Shown one piece after another: positions 61,230-64,000 of a DNA stretch of 64,000 nt. Position 1 is the first letter of the stretch. Each line of letters begins with the position of its first letter. Below the pieces are notes generated by a model. It had not been told where the DNA came from, made no database searches, and was given only the letters and a program-made list of their open reading frames with translations. Source of the stretch: CF-162 sp963667205 (GTDB taxonomy: Bacteria; Chloroflexota; Dehalococcoidia; SM23-28-2; RBG-16-64-32); assembly GCA_963667205.1 (NCBI GenBank), contig OY762959.1, forward strand, positions 558,001-622,000, given 5' to 3'. Made by a program: the position numbers and the translations under genes.

Positions 61230-61822
61230 TAAAGGACGTCCTTGGTGCTGGGCACGTCGCCGGCGGCGCCCTCGTCCAGGGAGACGGCGGCGCGCAGGGC
61301 GCGGGCGAGCCCCTTGAAGACGGCCTCGGCGCGGTGGTGGTCGTTCGAGCCGGCGAGAAGGCGGACGTGCAGCGTCATGCGGGCCTCGCGGGCGAACGAC
61401 TCGATCAGGTGCCAGAGGTTCTCCGTCGGCAGCTCGCCGATCTGCTCGCGGTCGAACTCAAGTGCGACGTCTGCGTGCGGGCGGCCGCTGAGGTCGAGCG
61501 CGACCAGCGCCAGCGTCTCGTCGAGCGGGACGATGGCGTCGCCGAAGCGCGTAATGCCGCGCCGCTCGCCGAGCGCCTGGTTAAACGCCTGCCCGAGCAC
61601 GATGCCGACGTCCTCCGTGAGGTGGTGGGTGTCGCGTTCGATGTCGCCCTTCGCCTCGATTCGCAGGTCGAAGCGGCCGTGCCTGGCGAGCTGCTCGAGC
61701 ATGTGGTCGAGCATGCCAATGCCGGTGGAGACGTCGAACTGGCCGTCGCCGTCTAGCGACAGCGATAGCGTGATGTCGGTCTCTTTCGTCTTACGCTTAA
61801 TCTCAGCGGTGCGCTCAGCCAA
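61229..61822 (-). CDS. hisB: Imidazoleglycerol-phosphate dehydratase
   Basis: 197 residues, the monofunctional form. Metal-binding His motifs GMLDHMLEQLARHGRFDL, DTHHLTEDVGIVLGQA and DHHRAEAVFKGLARAL, with the Asp/Arg core SGRPHADVAL. Sixth step of histidine biosynthesis. Overlaps hisC by 8 bases. Confidence 0.96.
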   Translation of the reverse strand: MAERTAEIKRKTKETDITLSLSLDGDGQFDVSTGIGMLDHMLEQLARHGRFDLRIEAKGDIERDTHHLTEDVGIVLGQAFNQALGERRGITRFGDAIVPLDETLALVALDLSGRPHADVALEFDREQIGELPTENLWHLIESFAREARMTLHVRLLAGSNDHHRAEAVFKGLARALRAAVSLDEGAAGDVPSTKDVL

Positions 61823-62923
61823 CGGTCGCTCCTATCTCTGATAACGCATCGACCACGCGGTCGGTGTCCCGGGGCAGGCCGACGCTGATGCGGATGCAGT
61901 TGCGCAGCGCCGGCTCGTCGAAGTAGCGGACGAGGATGCCGCGCTGGCGCAGGCGGTCGCGCACGTCGCCGGCGGCGACGCCTCTGAGCTCGCAGAGGAT
62001 GAAGTTGCCGGCGGATGGGTACGGGCGCACCCAGTCGATCGCCGAGAGACGCTCGCGGAGGCGTTCGCGCTCTTCGACGACGAGGCGAACGTTAGCAAGG
62101 AGGGCTTCGGCGTCGTCCAGCGAGGCGAGGATCGCCTGCTCGGAGGCGATGCTGAGGTTGTACGGCACTTTGGCCCGCCAGACGATCTCAACGAGGTCCG
62201 GCGGCAGGACCGCGTAGCCGGCACGCAGCCCGGCCAGGCCGGCCCACTTGCTGAAGGTGCGGACGACGATAAGGTTGCCGTGGTCCGTCATCAGGCCGAG
62301 CGCGCTCTCGCCGGCAAACTCGGCGTAAGCTTCGTCGACGACGACAACGGAGTCGTGGCGGAGGAGACGTTCGATCTCCTCGAGCTGAACCGCGTTGCCC
62401 GTCGGGTTGTTGGGTGAGGCGAGGTAGAGGAGCTTCGCGCCTTCGTCCAGCGCACTCTCGATCGCCGGCAGGTCGAGCGCGAAGTCTTCGCGCCGCGGTA
62501 CGGCGACGATCCGAGCGTTGTGGATGCTGGCGAGGAACTCGTACATACCGAACGTCGGCGGCGCAGTGACGAGCGCGTCGCCGGGGTCGAGGAAGAGCGT
62601 CGCCGCCATGCCGAGCAGCTCGTCGGAGCCGCTGCCGAAGACGATCTGCTCCGGCCCGGCGCCGACGTAACGGCCGACGGCCTCGCGCACGGCTGTCTGG
62701 CCGGCATCAGGGTAGATGTGGAATTGGGAGAAGCCGCCGAGGGCAGCCGCCACCTTCGGCGAGGCGCCGTAGGGGTTCTCGTTGCCGTCCAGCTTGGAGA
62801 TCTCGGAGGTGTCCACGCCGAGCTCTTTCGCGACGGCCGCCACCGACTCCATCGTGCCGTAGGGCGGCAGGTCGTTGAGGTGCGGCCGTACGAGACCGCG
62901 GGCGGAGCGTCGTCCGTCCTCGC

Positions 62924-62927
<4 letters not shown>
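61815..62927 (-). CDS. hisC: Histidinol-phosphate aminotransferase
   Basis: 370 residues. PLP aminotransferase class I/II: SKLDGNENPYGASPKV, GSGSDELLGM, SPNNPTGNAVQ, VVVDEAYAEFAGE and the Schiff-base Lys in TFSKWAGLAGLRAGY. Overlaps hisD by 4 bases. Confidence 0.95.

Positions 62928-64000
<1,073 letters not shown>

Overview
The window is dense, high-GC bacterial chromosome (roughly two-thirds G+C by eye) with short gaps and many 1-4 base start/stop overlaps. The gene set (PE-LIG-POL LigD plus Ku, a shikimate kinase/dehydroquinate synthase fusion, dockerin and CAP surface proteins, sortases, a PhaC/WS-DGAT pair) suggests a Chloroflexota-type bacterium, perhaps Dehalococcoidia-related. That placement is inference; no rRNA or tRNA gene was found.

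Layout. 1-5 kb: a partial conserved gene, a TrpD2-like protein, mutM, and a large unrecognised protein with about nineteen 25-residue Trp repeats split by an in-frame TAG. 5-11 kb: P1 peptidase, two sortases, gltX, rluD, lspA. 11-17 kb: a molybdopterin oxidoreductase next to an AsnC/siroheme-decarboxylase-like protein, a frameshifted SDR, a head-to-head pair of 5'-truncated storage genes (phaC and WS/DGAT), and rarA. 17.2-18.4 kb: a lower-GC cassette of a zinc-ribbon protein and a PD-(D/E)xK-like nuclease. 18.5-24.1 kb: a frameshifted HTH regulator, a catalytically dead ligase paralogue, LigD and Ku (non-homologous end joining). 24-30 kb: DUF2867, HD, LysM-transglycosylase, thioredoxin-NHL and CAP-dockerin proteins. 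30-40 kb, minus strand: aroE, aroC, aroKB, mltG, ruvX and alaS. 40-50 kb, plus strand: a TolB-like surface protein, glmU C-terminal half, CNNM transporter, dprA, topA, xerC/D, aroQ, pepP/Q and efp. 50.3-51.3 kb: a broken lower-GC SIR2-type gene. 51.3-60.7 kb: xseAB, PHP, purN-like, purD, purE, purB, purC, purS. 60.8-64 kb: Nudix and hisB-hisC-hisD.

The most unusual signals are these. (1) A TANNNT-type -10 box lies a near-constant 6-11 bases upstream of many start codons on both strands, which predicts leaderless mRNAs. (2) In three places the leaderless start opens a tiny ORF (8-17 codons) that overlaps the start of the real gene (purB, dead ligase, HD protein). (3) In-frame TAG codons interrupt three otherwise continuous proteins (Trp-repeat, CAP-dockerin, TolB-dockerin). 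(4) There is a pseudo-ligase beside LigD/Ku. (5) Several genes carry lesions (1-base indels, 5' truncations, internal deletions), and one AlaRS contains a lower-GC mosaic segment. Lesions could be real decay or assembly error; reads would settle that.
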